Shown here one piece after another: positions 20,204-28,881 of a stretch of DNA of 64,000 bases. The notes under the pieces were generated by a model. The model had not been told where the DNA came from, searched no databases, and was given only the letters and a program-made list of their open reading frames with translations. Numbering within the stretch: position 1 is the stretch's first letter; each line of letters opens with the position of its first letter. A program made the position numbers and the translations under genes. The stretch is from Blastococcus haudaquaticus (GTDB lineage Bacteria; Actinomycetota; Actinomycetes; Mycobacteriales; Geodermatophilaceae): positions 62,001 to 126,000 of the forward strand of contig NZ_OCNK01000001.1 of assembly GCF_900230285.1 (NCBI RefSeq), in the 5' to 3' direction.

Positions 20204-22405
20204 TCACGCCTTCTCCAGGTAGTCGGCGCGCTCGTCGGTGGCCAGCCGCGCCACCTCGGCTGCCAGGCCCGGGTGGTCGGCCAGCCCGCGCTCGGTCTCG
20301 AGCAGAGCGGTGGCCTCGGCGCGGGCGGCCGCGATGAGCTCCTCGTCCTCCAGCAGCGACAGCATGCGGACGCCGGAGCGCTTGCCCGACTGCGCGGCGC
20401 CGAGGATGTCGCCCTCCCGCCGGGTCTCCAGGTCCAGGCGCGCCAGCTCGAAGCCGTCGGACGTCGCGGCCACGGCGGCCAGCCGCTGGCCGGTCGGCGA
20501 GGAGCTGGGTGCCTCGGTGACCAGGAGGCAGAGCCCGGGGTGCTTGCCGCGGGCGACCCGGCCGCGGAGCTGGTGCAGCTGGCTGACGCCGAAGCGGTCG
20601 GCGTCCATCACCACCATGACGGTGGCGTTGGGCACGTCGACCCCCACCTCGACGACCGTGGTGGCGACGAGGACGTCGATCTCCCGCTCGGCGAAGGCCC
20701 GCATGCGGGCGTCCTTCTCCTCGGGGGTCAGCCGGCCGTGCAGCACGTCGAGCCGCAGCCCGGCCAGCGGTCCGCTGCGCAGGAGCTCGGCGACGTCGAG
20801 GACGGCGAGGGGTGGGCGGCGGTCGCCCTGCGGCCCGTCCTCGGGGGCGCCGTCGACGTCCTCCGGCTCGTCCTCGGCGCCCGCCGCGTCCTCGGGGCTG
20901 TCCCCGATCCGCGGGCAGACGACGTAGGCCTGCCGGCCGGCGGCCACCTCCTCGCGCAGCCGTTCCCACGCGCGGTCGAGCCAGGCGCGCTTCTCCGTGA
21001 CGGGGACGACGGAGCTCGACACCCCTCCCCGGCCGCTGGGGAGCTGCCGGAGCGTGGAGATCTCCAGGTCGCCGTAGACGGTCATGGCGACCGTCCGCGG
21101 GATCGGGGTGGCGGTCATGACGAGCACGTGGGGCGGCCGGTTCCCCTTGGCGCGCAACGCGTCCCGCTGCTCGACGCCGAACCGGTGCTGCTCGTCGACG
21201 ACGACCAGGCCGAGGTCGGCGAACTCCACGCCCTCCTGGAGCAGCGCGTGCGTGCCGACGACGATGCCGGCCCGGCCCTCCGCGACCTCCGCCCGGGCCT
21301 CGCGCCTGGCGGCGGCCTTCAACGAGCCGGTGAGCAGCGTGACGCGGGTGCCGGTGGGGTCGCCGTCCAGCTCGCCGGCCCGGCCCAGCGGTCCGAGCAG
21401 CGCGCGGATGCCGCGGACGTGCTGGGCGGCCAGCACCTCGGTGGGTGCGAGGAGTGCGGCCTGCCCACCCGCATCGACGACCTGTGCCATCGCCCGCAGG
21501 GCGACGACGGTCTTGCCCGACCCGACCTCCCCCTGCAGCAGCCGGTGCATCGGCTGGTCGCGGTCGAGCTCGACGGCCAGCTCCTCCCCCACGGCCCGCT
21601 GCCCGTCGGTCAGCGCGAAGGGCAGCGCGGCGTCGACGGCGTCGAGCAGGCCGCCGGCGCGCCGGGGGCGTGCCGTGCCGGGTTCCAGGGCGGCGGCACG
21701 GCGCCGGGCGGCAAGGGTGAGCTGGAGGATCAGCGCCTCGTCCCACTTCAGCCGGTGCGCCGCGTGCTCGACGTCCTCCATCGTGGTCGGCCGGTGGATG
21801 TCGAGCAGGGCGGCGGCCAGCGGCAGGATCCCGTGCCGCGTCCGCATGTCCTCGGGCAGCGGGTCCTCGACGAGCCCGCCGAGGTTCCCCTCGGGACCGA
21901 GCAGCAGCTTCAGCGACTTCTGGATCACCCAGCTGGAGACGTCCTTGCTCGCCGGGTAGATCGGGACGAGAGCGCGGGCCCAGTCGTCGTCCCCGGTGTC
22001 GTTGTCGAGCATGTGGCAGTCGGGGTGGGTAAACTGCAGCTTCCCCTGGTAGCTGCCCACGCTGCCGGCGAACAGCCCCCACGCGCCCTGCCGCAGCGCC
22101 GCGTGCTTGTGGTTGAAGAAGACCAGGGTCATCGAGCCGGCGCCGTCGCCGACGGTCACCTCGGTGATGGTGCCGGAGCGCTGCCGCATGCGCCGGGTGC
22201 TCACGCTCCGGACCTGCGCCAGGATCGTGACGCGGTCGCCCTTCTGCAGGTCGTCCAGCCGGGCCATCTCGCCGCGGCTGGCGTAGCGCCGGGGGTAGTG
22301 GCGCAGCAGGTCGCGGACCGTGTGCAGGTTCAGCTGCTCGGCCATGCTCGTCGCCGTCTTCGGCCCCAGGACGCGGGCCAGCGGCGTCTCGAGGGTCACC
22401 GCCAT
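20204..22405 (-). CDS. recG: ATP-dependent DNA helicase RecG
   Basis: Branch-migrating helicase that reverses stalled forks. The 733-aa protein has an N-terminal wedge/OB domain (about 1-200, with ARLDDLQKGDRVTIL), Walker A GEVGSGKTVVAL, motif II VVDEQHRFG, motif III VMTATPIPRT, and C-terminal helicase motifs ATTVVEVGVDVPNAT and QLRGRVARG. An acidic insertion (about 515-545, rich in Glu/Asp/Pro) lies in the second helicase domain. It lies between the DAK2 gene and rsmD in the standard actinobacterial order. Confidence 0.96.
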   Translation of the reverse strand: MAVTLETPLARVLGPKTATSMAEQLNLHTVRDLLRHYPRRYASRGEMARLDDLQKGDRVTILAQVRSVSTRRMRQRSGTITEVTVGDGAGSMTLVFFNHKHAALRQGAWGLFAGSVGSYQGKLQFTHPDCHMLDNDTGDDDWARALVPIYPASKDVSSWVIQKSLKLLLGPEGNLGGLVEDPLPEDMRTRHGILPLAAALLDIHRPTTMEDVEHAAHRLKWDEALILQLTLAARRRAAALEPGTARPRRAGGLLDAVDAALPFALTDGQRAVGEELAVELDRDQPMHRLLQGEVGSGKTVVALRAMAQVVDAGGQAALLAPTEVLAAQHVRGIRALLGPLGRAGELDGDPTGTRVTLLTGSLKAAARREARAEVAEGRAGIVVGTHALLQEGVEFADLGLVVVDEQHRFGVEQRDALRAKGNRPPHVLVMTATPIPRTVAMTVYGDLEISTLRQLPSGRGGVSSSVVPVTEKRAWLDRAWERLREEVAAGRQAYVVCPRIGDSPEDAAGAEDEPEDVDGAPEDGPQGDRRPPLAVLDVAELLRSGPLAGLRLDVLHGRLTPEEKDARMRAFAEREIDVLVATTVVEVGVDVPNATVMVVMDADRFGVSQLHQLRGRVARGKHPGLCLLVTEAPSSSPTGQRLAAVAATSDGFELARLDLETRREGDILGAAQSGKRSGVRMLSLLEDEELIAAARAEATALLETERGLADHPGLAAEVARLATDERADYLEKA

Positions 22406-22426
22406 GTCCTCACCTGCACGTGACCC

Positions 22427-24040
22427 TCACTCGACCCCGGCCTGCAGCGGGATGCCGCCGGGGCCCCCTCCGTACCGGCTGACCTCGATGGTCGGGTGGA
22501 CGGTCGCGAGGTGCCGGCAGACCGTGTCGCCCAGCTCCTCGTCCTCGCCCACGAGCAGGGTGGCCATCTCGCCCCCCGCGGACAGCAGCCGGTCGAGCAG
22601 CTCGCACGCGACGGCGGCGAGGTCGCTGCCGATGACCACCACGTCACCCTCGGCGGATCCCAGCGCGTCACCCGGCTGGCACCGGCCGGCGGAGGTCAGG
22701 GCCTCCTGCTCGGCGACGGTGACCTCGGCCCAGCGGGTGGCGGCGGCGGCCTCGGCCATCGCGACCACGTCGTCGCCGAAGCGGCGGGTGGGGTCGGCGA
22801 CGGCGATGGCCGCCAGACCCTGCACCGGGGACCGGGTGGGGACGACGCCGACCTCGCGGCCGACCTCGCGGGCGCGGGTGGCCGCCCGGGCGGCCACCGG
22901 CAGCAGCGAGGCGTCGTTGGGCAGCACGGCGACCTCGTGCGCCGTGGAGGCGAGGACCGCCTCCAGAACGTCGTCCTCGACGACGCCCTCGGGGCCGCAG
23001 GAGACCACGTGGACGCCCTCGCCCGCGAACAGCTGGGCGAGCCCGTCGCTGGAGACGACCGCCACCACCGCTCGGGTGCCGGGCACCGGGGCGGTGGGCA
23101 GGACGGGAGCCAGCGGGGTGACCGAGATCCGGTGCGGGCGGCCTGCCTCGATGCCGGCCTCGATGGCCGCACCCACGTCGGCGCAGTGCACGTGGACGTT
23201 CCACTCCCGGCCGGTCGGGGTGTCGACGCCGACCACCACGAGGCTGTCGCCCAGGGCGGCCAGGCGCTCGTGCAGTCGGGTGACGGACTCCTCGTCGGCG
23301 TCGGCGAGGAGGAACTGCACCTCGCTGCCCGGCCCGGCCGGCGGCGGGTGCGGGAGGTGCTCCCCCGAGTGCTTGTGTCCGTGCCCGCGCTCGCGGCGCG
23401 CCAGTGGCGGCCGGTCGGGCTCCACGCCGGTGACCGTGGTGACCAGGGAGTCGAGGACCAGGCACAGCCCGGCCCCTCCGGCGTCGACCACGCCGGCCTC
23501 CCGGAGCACGGCGAGCTGACCGGGCGTGGCCTCCAGGGCGACGCGCGCGCCGTCGGCAGCAGCCCGGACCACTGCCGCCAGCGTTCCCCGGTTCCCGTCG
23601 ACGGAGGCGACGGCAGCCTCGCCGGCGGCCCGCGCGACCGTGAGGAAGGTGCCTTCCTCGGGATCGGCCACCGCGCCGTACGCCGTCTCCGCGGCCTTCT
23701 GGAGGGCGGAGGCGAAGGCGGGACCGTCGGCCGGCTGGTGGCCGGCGAGCTGGTCGGCCAGGCCGCGCAGCAGCTGGGCGAGGATCGTGCCGGAGTTGCC
23801 CCGGGCACCGAGGACCGCGCCCCGCGCCAGCACCGACCACGCGGACTCCGTCGTCCGGCGGCCCTCCGCGTCGAGCGCGGCGACGGCGGCCTGCGCGGTG
23901 AGCAGCAGGTTGGTCCCGGTGTCGCCGTCGGGCACGGGGAAGACGTTGAGATCGTCGAGCCGGCCGCGGGACTCGGACAGGACCTCGACCGCGGTCCGGT
24001 ACCACTGCCCGACCGCGTCGTCGTCCAGCGCCTCCACCAC
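22427..24040 (-). CDS. DAK2-domain protein, FakA/YloV family
   Basis: Probable fatty acid kinase subunit: FakA phosphorylates fatty acids held by a DegV-like FakB. The 537-aa product has an N-terminal DhaL nucleotide-binding domain with DLNVFPVPDGDTGTNLLLT (about 28-46) and GARGNSGTILAQLLRG, then a middle domain and a C-terminal DUF1949-like part ending ISRYGGGPGG-type (EVSRYGGGPGGIPLQ). The GTG at 24040 is six bases after a TACCCT box and lacks a ribosome binding site, suggesting leaderless translation. It is divergent from rpmB and precedes recG by 21 bases. No FakB gene is in the window. Confidence 0.88.
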   Translation of the reverse strand: MVEALDDDAVGQWYRTAVEVLSESRGRLDDLNVFPVPDGDTGTNLLLTAQAAVAALDAEGRRTTESAWSVLARGAVLGARGNSGTILAQLLRGLADQLAGHQPADGPAFASALQKAAETAYGAVADPEEGTFLTVARAAGEAAVASVDGNRGTLAAVVRAAADGARVALEATPGQLAVLREAGVVDAGGAGLCLVLDSLVTTVTGVEPDRPPLARRERGHGHKHSGEHLPHPPPAGPGSEVQFLLADADEESVTRLHERLAALGDSLVVVGVDTPTGREWNVHVHCADVGAAIEAGIEAGRPHRISVTPLAPVLPTAPVPGTRAVVAVVSSDGLAQLFAGEGVHVVSCGPEGVVEDDVLEAVLASTAHEVAVLPNDASLLPVAARAATRAREVGREVGVVPTRSPVQGLAAIAVADPTRRFGDDVVAMAEAAAATRWAEVTVAEQEALTSAGRCQPGDALGSAEGDVVVIGSDLAAVACELLDRLLSAGGEMATLLVGEDEELGDTVCRHLATVHPTIEVSRYGGGPGGIPLQAGVE

Positions 24041-24046
24041 GGCCGG

Positions 24047-24052
24047 AGGGTA
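24047..24052 (-). promoter_or_regulatory. -10 box of probable leaderless promoter for the DAK2 gene
   Basis: TACCCT on the minus strand ends six bases before the GTG start, with no ribosome binding site. This mirrors the FAH and VOC gene layout. Confidence 0.45.
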
Positions 24053-24147
24053 CCCAGATGAGCCGACAGGACAGGCGATCCGCGGGTCCGGACGCCCGTT
24101 CCGGGTACCGCTGGAGGGCCCCGGCGGCACCGCCGGCAGGGAACGGC

Positions 24148-24153
24148 TAGACT
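24148..24153 (+). promoter_or_regulatory. -10 box for rpmB
   Basis: TAGACT, 69 bases before the rpmB GTG in the divergent region. It fits TANNNT and the context CTAGACTGGC is common before actinobacterial ribosomal genes. No clear -35 precedes it. Confidence 0.45.
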
Positions 24154-24222
24154 GGCCGACGGTCTTCTGCGGGTGCTGCCTGCCCCGCCGTCTGTGAACG
24201 ATTCTCTGGGAGTGATTCAACC

Positions 24223-24414
24223 GTGGCTGCCGTGTGCGATGTGTGTGGCAAGGGGCCCGGTTTCGGTATGTCGGTGTCGCACTCGCACCGCCGCACGCCG
24301 CGCCGTTGGAACCCGAACATCCAGTCCGTGCGGGCGCTCATCGCCCCCGGCAACCGTCGCCGGATCAACGCGTGCACCTCGTGCATCCGCGCCGGCAAGG
24401 TCGTGCGCGCCTGA
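24223..24414 (+). CDS. rpmB: 50S ribosomal protein L28
   Basis: A 63-residue ribosomal protein with the family opening MAAVCDVCGKGPGFGMSVSHSHRR and RRWNPNIQ. Two CxxC pairs (CDVC near residue 5, CTSC near residue 52) make it the zinc-binding form. Start is GTG. It is divergent from the DAK2-recG unit, as in other actinobacteria, and is followed by a strong hairpin terminator, so it forms a single-gene transcript. Confidence 0.97.
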   Translation: MAAVCDVCGKGPGFGMSVSHSHRRTPRRWNPNIQSVRALIAPGNRRRINACTSCIRAGKVVRA

Positions 24415-24440
24415 CCCAGGCGTGCACCCGCACCAGGGAA

Positions 24441-24470
24441 GCCCGGAGGTCAACGACCTCCGGGCTTCTT
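24441..24470 (+). terminator. Rho-independent terminator after rpmB
   Basis: GCCCGGAGGT-CAACG-ACCTCCGGGC is a perfect 10-bp stem followed by TTCTT, 27 bases after the rpmB stop. Confidence 0.85.
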
Positions 24471-24505
24471 CGCGTCCGCCGGAGCCGGCCCACGCTGAGC
24501 CGCGC

Positions 24506-25036
24506 GTGGCCGCGGTGTCCCGGGACGCCGCCCATCGCTTCAGCAAGCACCCCGTCGTCCAGGTCCGGCTCGTCGCCGGCCTCGGCGTGCAGGATGACGC
24601 GCACGCCGGCCCCACCGTCCAGCACCGCTCGCGGGTGGCGGTCGATCCGCTGCAGCCCAACCTGCGGCAGGTGCACCTCATCCCCGCGGAGCTGCTCAGC
24701 GGGCTGGCAGCGATCGGCTACGACATCGCGCCGGGTCAGCTCGGTGAGAACGTCCTGACCATCGGAGTCGATCTCATGTGCCTTCCACGCGCCACGCGCT
24801 TGGGTCTGGGCGAGCACGCCGTGGTCGAGCTGACCGGGCTGCGCAATCCCTGTCGGCAGATCGACGAGTTCCGCCCCGGCCTGCTGCGGGAGGTCGTGGG
24901 CCGTGCCGCCGACGGCAGCGTGGTGCGCAGGGCCGGTGTCATGGCGGTGGTGATCACGAGCGGGATCGTTCGTCCGGGCGACGCGGTCGCCGTCCAGCTG
25001 CCGACCGGCCCCCACGTCGCACTCGATCGCGTCTGA
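24506..25036 (+). CDS. MOSC domain-containing protein
   Basis: A 176-aa stand-alone MOSC protein, a fold related to molybdenum-cofactor sulfurases that usually carries sulfur on a conserved cysteine. The features are SRDAAHRFSKHPVVQVRLV, GAHAG-like DAHAG, QHRSRVA, LNLR-type LRQVHLIPAEL, QLGENVLTIGVDL and the conserved cysteine in LTGLRNPCRQID. Start is uncertain: GTG 24506 gives the family-like MAAVSRDAAHRFSK, GTG 24515 is the alternative; neither has a good ribosome binding site. It lies between rpmB's terminator and a convergent kinase-like gene. Confidence 0.85.
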   Translation: MAAVSRDAAHRFSKHPVVQVRLVAGLGVQDDAHAGPTVQHRSRVAVDPLQPNLRQVHLIPAELLSGLAAIGYDIAPGQLGENVLTIGVDLMCLPRATRLGLGEHAVVELTGLRNPCRQIDEFRPGLLREVVGRAADGSVVRRAGVMAVVITSGIVRPGDAVAVQLPTGPHVALDRV

Positions 25037-25062
25037 CTCCGGGCCGGGCGCCCGAGCGGGCT

Positions 25063-25701
25063 CTATCGGTCGTCGTCCGAGCCGATCCCCCGGGCCCGGG
25101 CGGCGACCACCACGAGGTCGACGACGGTCTCCACCGGGAGCGCGGTGCCGTCGACCACGAGGTGGTAGTGCTTCGCGGCGGCCGGATCGCAGCGGTAGAA
25201 GTGCCGCACGTAGGCCTCGCGCGTGCGGTCGTTGGCCTCCATCTCGCGGCGCACCTCCTCGGCCGGGCGGCCGGACCGGCGCACCGCCGCCTCGAGTCGG
25301 CGCTCCCGCGGACCGTCGAGGCGCACGTGCAGCACGTCCGGCCGGTCGCGGAGGACCACCGCCCCGGCCCGACCGAGCACCACTCCCCCGGCCCCCGAGG
25401 CGATCTCGGCGAGGACGCGCTCGGTCTGCTCCCGGTAGGACCGCGCGTCCGGCAGCGCCGTCGCCGGTACGACGCCGCCCACGGGGTCGGGCATGGTGCC
25501 GAGGCTCGCCACAAGCCGCCACAGCCCCCGCACCACCGTCTCGTCGTTGGCCTCGGCCTCCTCGACCGGCACGCCCAGCCGCCCCGCGACCTGGGCCGGG
25601 ATGGCGCGGTCGTGGAAGGGCAGGTGCAGTCGCCGGGCGACGGCCGGTGCGACCTCGGCCCCGCCGGCCCCGTAGGCCGCGGAGAACGTCACGACACCCA
25701 C
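25063..25701 (-). CDS. Cytidylate kinase-like protein
   Basis: A 212-aa P-loop protein of the cytidylate-kinase-like family. The N-terminus VVTFSAAYGAGGAEVAPAVA matches the SxxYGxGG nucleotide-binding loop of that family; FHDRAIP and VLGRAGAVVL also fit. Substrate is unknown; the true CMP kinase is normally elsewhere, next to der. GGAGGAG lies seven bases before the GTG. Its start overlaps the upstream GNAT gene by 13 bases, so thiL, the GNAT gene and this gene form one operon. Confidence 0.8.
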   Translation of the reverse strand: MGVVTFSAAYGAGGAEVAPAVARRLHLPFHDRAIPAQVAGRLGVPVEEAEANDETVVRGLWRLVASLGTMPDPVGGVVPATALPDARSYREQTERVLAEIASGAGGVVLGRAGAVVLRDRPDVLHVRLDGPRERRLEAAVRRSGRPAEEVRREMEANDRTREAYVRHFYRCDPAAAKHYHLVVDGTALPVETVVDLVVVAARARGIGSDDDR

Positions 25702-26243
25702 GAGGACTCCTCCTCCCGAGAGACCTCGGGCACGGACAGGGGCTTACCCAGGAAGACGGCGTCGGGCGCACAGGCGTACACGCCGTAGCCGCGGACGGGG
25801 CGGTACCCGAGTTCCGCGTACAGCGTCAGCGCCTCCGGCTGCTCCCGGCCGGAGTTGAGCACGACCTCCGCGTGCCCGGCGGCTGCCGCCCCCTGCTCGA
25901 GCGCAGCCACCACGAGCCGGGCCACGCCCTGGCGCCGGAACGCGGGCTCGACGTAGACCCGCTTGATCTCCGCCTGCCCCGACGGCAGCGCCCGCCAGGC
26001 CCCGCAGCCGGCCGGCACGCCGTCGACCTCGGCGACCAGGAACGCCCCCCGGGGAGGCAGGAACTCGGCGGGGTCGACCACCGCGGCGTCGCGCCCGCCG
26101 TAGCGCCGCACGTACTCCTGCTGCACCGCCTCGACGAGGTACTGCGCCAGCGGGTCGTCGTAGGGCAGCGCGCGCAGGCTCGCCGCCCTGCCGTCCCGCA
26201 GGACGCCCCGACCCCCGGGGCCCTGATCAGCCGAAGTGCACAT
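25689..26243 (-). CDS. GNAT family N-acetyltransferase
   Basis: A 184-aa acetyltransferase. The acetyl-CoA binding motif A is visible as RVYVEPAFRRQGVARLVVAAL (R-x-x-G-x-A at about 120-130), followed by AEVVLNSGREQPEALTLYAELGYRPV (motif B). The acceptor substrate is not predictable. The ATG at 26243 lies 17 bases inside the thiL 3' end, and the stop overlaps the next gene by 13 bases; such nested overlaps indicate translational coupling with thiL and the kinase-like gene. Confidence 0.85.
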   Translation of the reverse strand: MCTSADQGPGGRGVLRDGRAASLRALPYDDPLAQYLVEAVQQEYVRRYGGRDAAVVDPAEFLPPRGAFLVAEVDGVPAGCGAWRALPSGQAEIKRVYVEPAFRRQGVARLVVAALEQGAAAAGHAEVVLNSGREQPEALTLYAELGYRPVRGYGVYACAPDAVFLGKPLSVPEVSREEESSWVS

Positions 26244-27264
26244 GACCCGATCCTTCCGCGCCCACCGCCTGCACGACGTCGGCGGCCGGCTGTCCGTCCA
26301 CCAGCACACCCGTCGTCCGCCCCTTGCGCACCCGGCCGATCGGCGTCCACCCCACCGGCAACGGGGTCCGCGCCGGGAAGGTGGCCACCAGCGCATGGTC
26401 CTCGCCGCCCGTCAGCACCCACGCCAGCGGATCGGTCCCCAGCGCCGAGCCCACCTGCTGCAGCGGACCGGCCGGCTCCAGGCACGCCCGCACGAGGGCC
26501 TCGCGGTCGAGGTCGGCCAGCACACCGCTGTCCCGGGCGATGTGCCCGAGGTCGGCGAGCAGGCCGTCGCTGACGTCGCACATCGCGGTGGCTCCCGCCT
26601 CGGCGGCGCCCGGTCCGGCCGCGTACGGCGGCGTCGGCCGGCGGTGCGCGGCCACCACGGCGATCGGGCTGCTGAACCCCCGCCGGAGGACCGACAGCCC
26701 GCAGGCCGACCAGCCCAGCCGGCCGGCGAGGGCCACCACGTCACCGGGCCGGGCGCCGGAGCGCAGCACCGGAGCCCGTCCACCCAGGTCGCCCAGGGCC
26801 GTCACCGAGAGGACGACGGACTCGCTGTCGGCCGCCGCGGCCACCAGGTCCCCGCCGACGACGGCGGCGCCCAGCGGCGCGCACTCGGCCGCCAGACCGG
26901 CGGCCACGCCCTCCAGCCAGGCGGTCTGGGTCGAGGCCGGGCAGGCCAGGCCCACCAGCAGCGCCGTGGCCACACCGCCCATCGCCGCGACGTCGGCGAG
27001 GTTGGCGGCCGCCGCCTTGTGCCCGATGTCCTCGGCCGAGGACCAGTCGCGCCGGAAGTGCCGGCCCTCCACCAGGACATCGGTGGTGGCGACCACGCGG
27101 CGGTCCGGCGTGCGGAGGACCGCGGCGTCGTCACCGGGGCCCACCTGGGCGGCGCGGGCCGTGCCCGCCTGGGCGAGCACCCGGTCGATCACGGCGAACT
27201 CCCCGACCACCTTCACGGTGTCGGCGGGATCGCCCCGCGGTACGAGCGGGCGAGGGCGAGTCAT
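26227..27264 (-). CDS. thiL: Thiamine-monophosphate kinase
   Basis: Last step of thiamine diphosphate synthesis. The 345-aa protein has the PurM-like ATP-binding motifs GPGDDAAVL, TTDVLVEGRHFRRDW, LADVAAMGG and VVGGDLVAA in the N-terminal half, and MCDVSDGLLADLGHIA and TGGEDHALVATFP in the C-terminal half. GGAAGG lies six bases before the ATG. It is divergent from the RAM-domain gene and heads a three-gene operon. Confidence 0.95.
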   Translation of the reverse strand: MTRPRPLVPRGDPADTVKVVGEFAVIDRVLAQAGTARAAQVGPGDDAAVLRTPDRRVVATTDVLVEGRHFRRDWSSAEDIGHKAAAANLADVAAMGGVATALLVGLACPASTQTAWLEGVAAGLAAECAPLGAAVVGGDLVAAAADSESVVLSVTALGDLGGRAPVLRSGARPGDVVALAGRLGWSACGLSVLRRGFSSPIAVVAAHRRPTPPYAAGPGAAEAGATAMCDVSDGLLADLGHIARDSGVLADLDREALVRACLEPAGPLQQVGSALGTDPLAWVLTGGEDHALVATFPARTPLPVGWTPIGRVRKGRTTGVLVDGQPAADVVQAVGAEGSGHVHFG

Positions 27265-27356
27265 CGGTTGCCTTCCGGTGCTGAGGTAGGTTCGGCGAAC
27301 TGACCGCCACCCGGCGGGGACGACGACCCGGCAGTGCTGCCCGAGAGAGGTTTCCC

Positions 27357-27590
27357 GTGGTCCACGCCTACATCCTCATCCAGACCGAAGTCGGCAAGGC
27401 CGCCCAGGTGGCGTCGACGATCAGCGAGATCGACGGGGTGACCAAGGCCGAGGATGTCACCGGCCCCTACGACGTCATCGTCCGGGCCGAGGCCGACTCC
27501 GTGGACGACCTCGGCCGCCTGGTCGTGGCCCGCGTGCAGTCCGTCGACGGGATCACCCGCACGCTCACGTGCCCGGTCGTCAACATCTGA
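27357..27590 (+). CDS. Stand-alone Lrp/AsnC ligand-binding (RAM) domain protein
   Basis: A 77-aa protein consisting only of the RAM domain found at the C-terminus of Lrp/AsnC regulators: VHAYILIQTEVGKAAQV, GVTKAEDVTGPYDVIVRAE, then VQSVDGITRTLTCPVV. No helix-turn-helix is present, so it cannot bind DNA by itself in the usual way; such proteins may form oligomers that bind amino acids or pair with full-length regulators. GAGAGG precedes the GTG. The next gene (DUF3515) overlaps its 3' end by 22 bases. A TAGGTT -10-like box lies near 27287. Confidence 0.88.
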   Translation: MVHAYILIQTEVGKAAQVASTISEIDGVTKAEDVTGPYDVIVRAEADSVDDLGRLVVARVQSVDGITRTLTCPVVNI

Positions 27591-28207
27591 GTGCCGACGA
27601 GGCCCCTCCGCTGACCGAGGACACCCCCGCCCCCCGGCCGCCCGAGGACCCGCTGCGGCGCATCGCGCTGATCGCGACCGCCGTCCTGGTCCCCGTGGTG
27701 CTCGCCGCGGTGATCCTGGTGAACGTCCTGGGCGGCCGCGAGGTCGACGACGACGGCCGTGGGCCCGCGGCGATCGACGGCAGCACGCCGTCCCAGCGGG
27801 AGGACCTGCCGGTGCTGCCCGTGGAGGTGCCGCCGGCGACCCCCGAGGCCGAGGCCTCCTGCCCCGGGCTGATGGGCAGGCTCCCGCTCGAGCTGGCCGG
27901 CGAGGCGTCGCGGCGGGTGCAGTCCGACACGCCCTACGCGTACGCCTGGGGCGAGCCGCCGATCGTGCTGATCTGCGGTGTGGACCGGCCGGCCGGCTTC
28001 GTCGTCGGCGTCTCGGCCATCCAGATCAACGGCGTCCAGTGGTACGTCGACACGTCGGACCCCGACGTCACGGTGTGGACCACGGTGGACCGCCCCGTCT
28101 ACGTGCAGATGAGCCTGCCGCCGGAGGTCGACAGCGCCCCGGTCACCGCACTCACGCCCGAGATCGCCGCGGCCCTGGAGTACCGGGAGCCCGATCCCGG
28201 CGAGTGA
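27569..28207 (+). CDS. DUF3515 membrane-anchored protein
   Basis: A 212-aa protein with an N-terminal membrane anchor (about residues 30-54, RIALIATAVLVPVVLAAVIL) and an extracytoplasmic domain with two cysteines (SCPGLM and LICGV) that could pair. The DUF3515 family lies next to ddl/thiL in mycobacteria (Rv2980) as I recall; function is unknown. The GTG start is inside the RAM-domain gene; a CTG 18 bases later is the alternative. It ends eight bases from the convergent lipoprotein gene. Confidence 0.8.
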   Translation: MPGRQHLSADEAPPLTEDTPAPRPPEDPLRRIALIATAVLVPVVLAAVILVNVLGGREVDDDGRGPAAIDGSTPSQREDLPVLPVEVPPATPEAEASCPGLMGRLPLELAGEASRRVQSDTPYAYAWGEPPIVLICGVDRPAGFVVGVSAIQINGVQWYVDTSDPDVTVWTTVDRPVYVQMSLPPEVDSAPVTALTPEIAAALEYREPDPGE

Positions 28208-28215
28208 CGCCGGGC

Positions 28216-28881
28216 TCACCGCGGGGGCAGGCGGTCCAGCTGCTCGGTCAGGACGGCGCGGACCTCGTCCTCGGCGACGTCGACGGACGGGGCCACCGCG
28301 GTGACCCCGACGCTGAACACACCGGACCCGCACCACGCGATGACCGTCGGCCCGGTCAGGGCGCTGTCCGGGCCCGGATCGGCCACCGAGAGCAGATCGC
28401 AGCTCCCCGGCAGGTCGAGCGGGTCCTCGTCCAGGACGGCGTCGTAGTGCTCCGCGTCGTTGCGCGCCAGGTCGGTCGCGTAGGCGCCTGCCCCGGCCCG
28501 GGTCTCGAACTGGTCCACGAAGACGCCGGTCAGCACGGTCGGGCCGTCGCCCCAGAACCGCTCCCAGCCGAAGCGGTAGCCGTAGTCCTCCAGCACGTCC
28601 CGCTCGCGCGCCGGGTCCTCTGCGTAGGTGGCGACGTCCTCGATCCGCTTCTCGCCCGCCGGCGGATCCAGCTCCTCGTCGGGGAGACGGGGCAGCCCGG
28701 AGGGCACCGCCGTCACGACCAGCCGCTCGAGGTCCTGCGCGGACCCAGGGATGGCCGTGGGGGTCGCCGCCGAGGGGACGCCGTCCACGGCCACGGTGCA
28801 CCCGGGCAGGCACCCGAGGACGGGCAGGGCGGCGACCAGGACGGCTCCCCGACGGGACCGGGGCAGCCGCCCGGAGCTCAC
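28216..28881 (-). CDS. Putative lipoprotein of unknown function
   Basis: A 221-aa exported protein. The N-terminus has Arg residues, a hydrophobic stretch ([14 protein letters not shown]) and a lipobox LPGC with the lipidated cysteine near residue 28. The mature part is acidic with two further cysteines (GSCDLL and AWCGSG) and no recognised domain. The GTG start overlaps the ddl stop (GTGA), so it is co-translated with the D-Ala-D-Ala ligase, which hints at a cell-envelope role. A longer frame to 28965 lies within ddl and is disfavoured. Confidence 0.75.
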   Translation of the reverse strand: MSSGRLPRSRRGAVLVAALPVLGCLPGCTVAVDGVPSAATPTAIPGSAQDLERLVVTAVPSGLPRLPDEELDPPAGEKRIEDVATYAEDPARERDVLEDYGYRFGWERFWGDGPTVLTGVFVDQFETRAGAGAYATDLARNDAEHYDAVLDEDPLDLPGSCDLLSVADPGPDSALTGPTVIAWCGSGVFSVGVTAVAPSVDVAEDEVRAVLTEQLDRLPPR

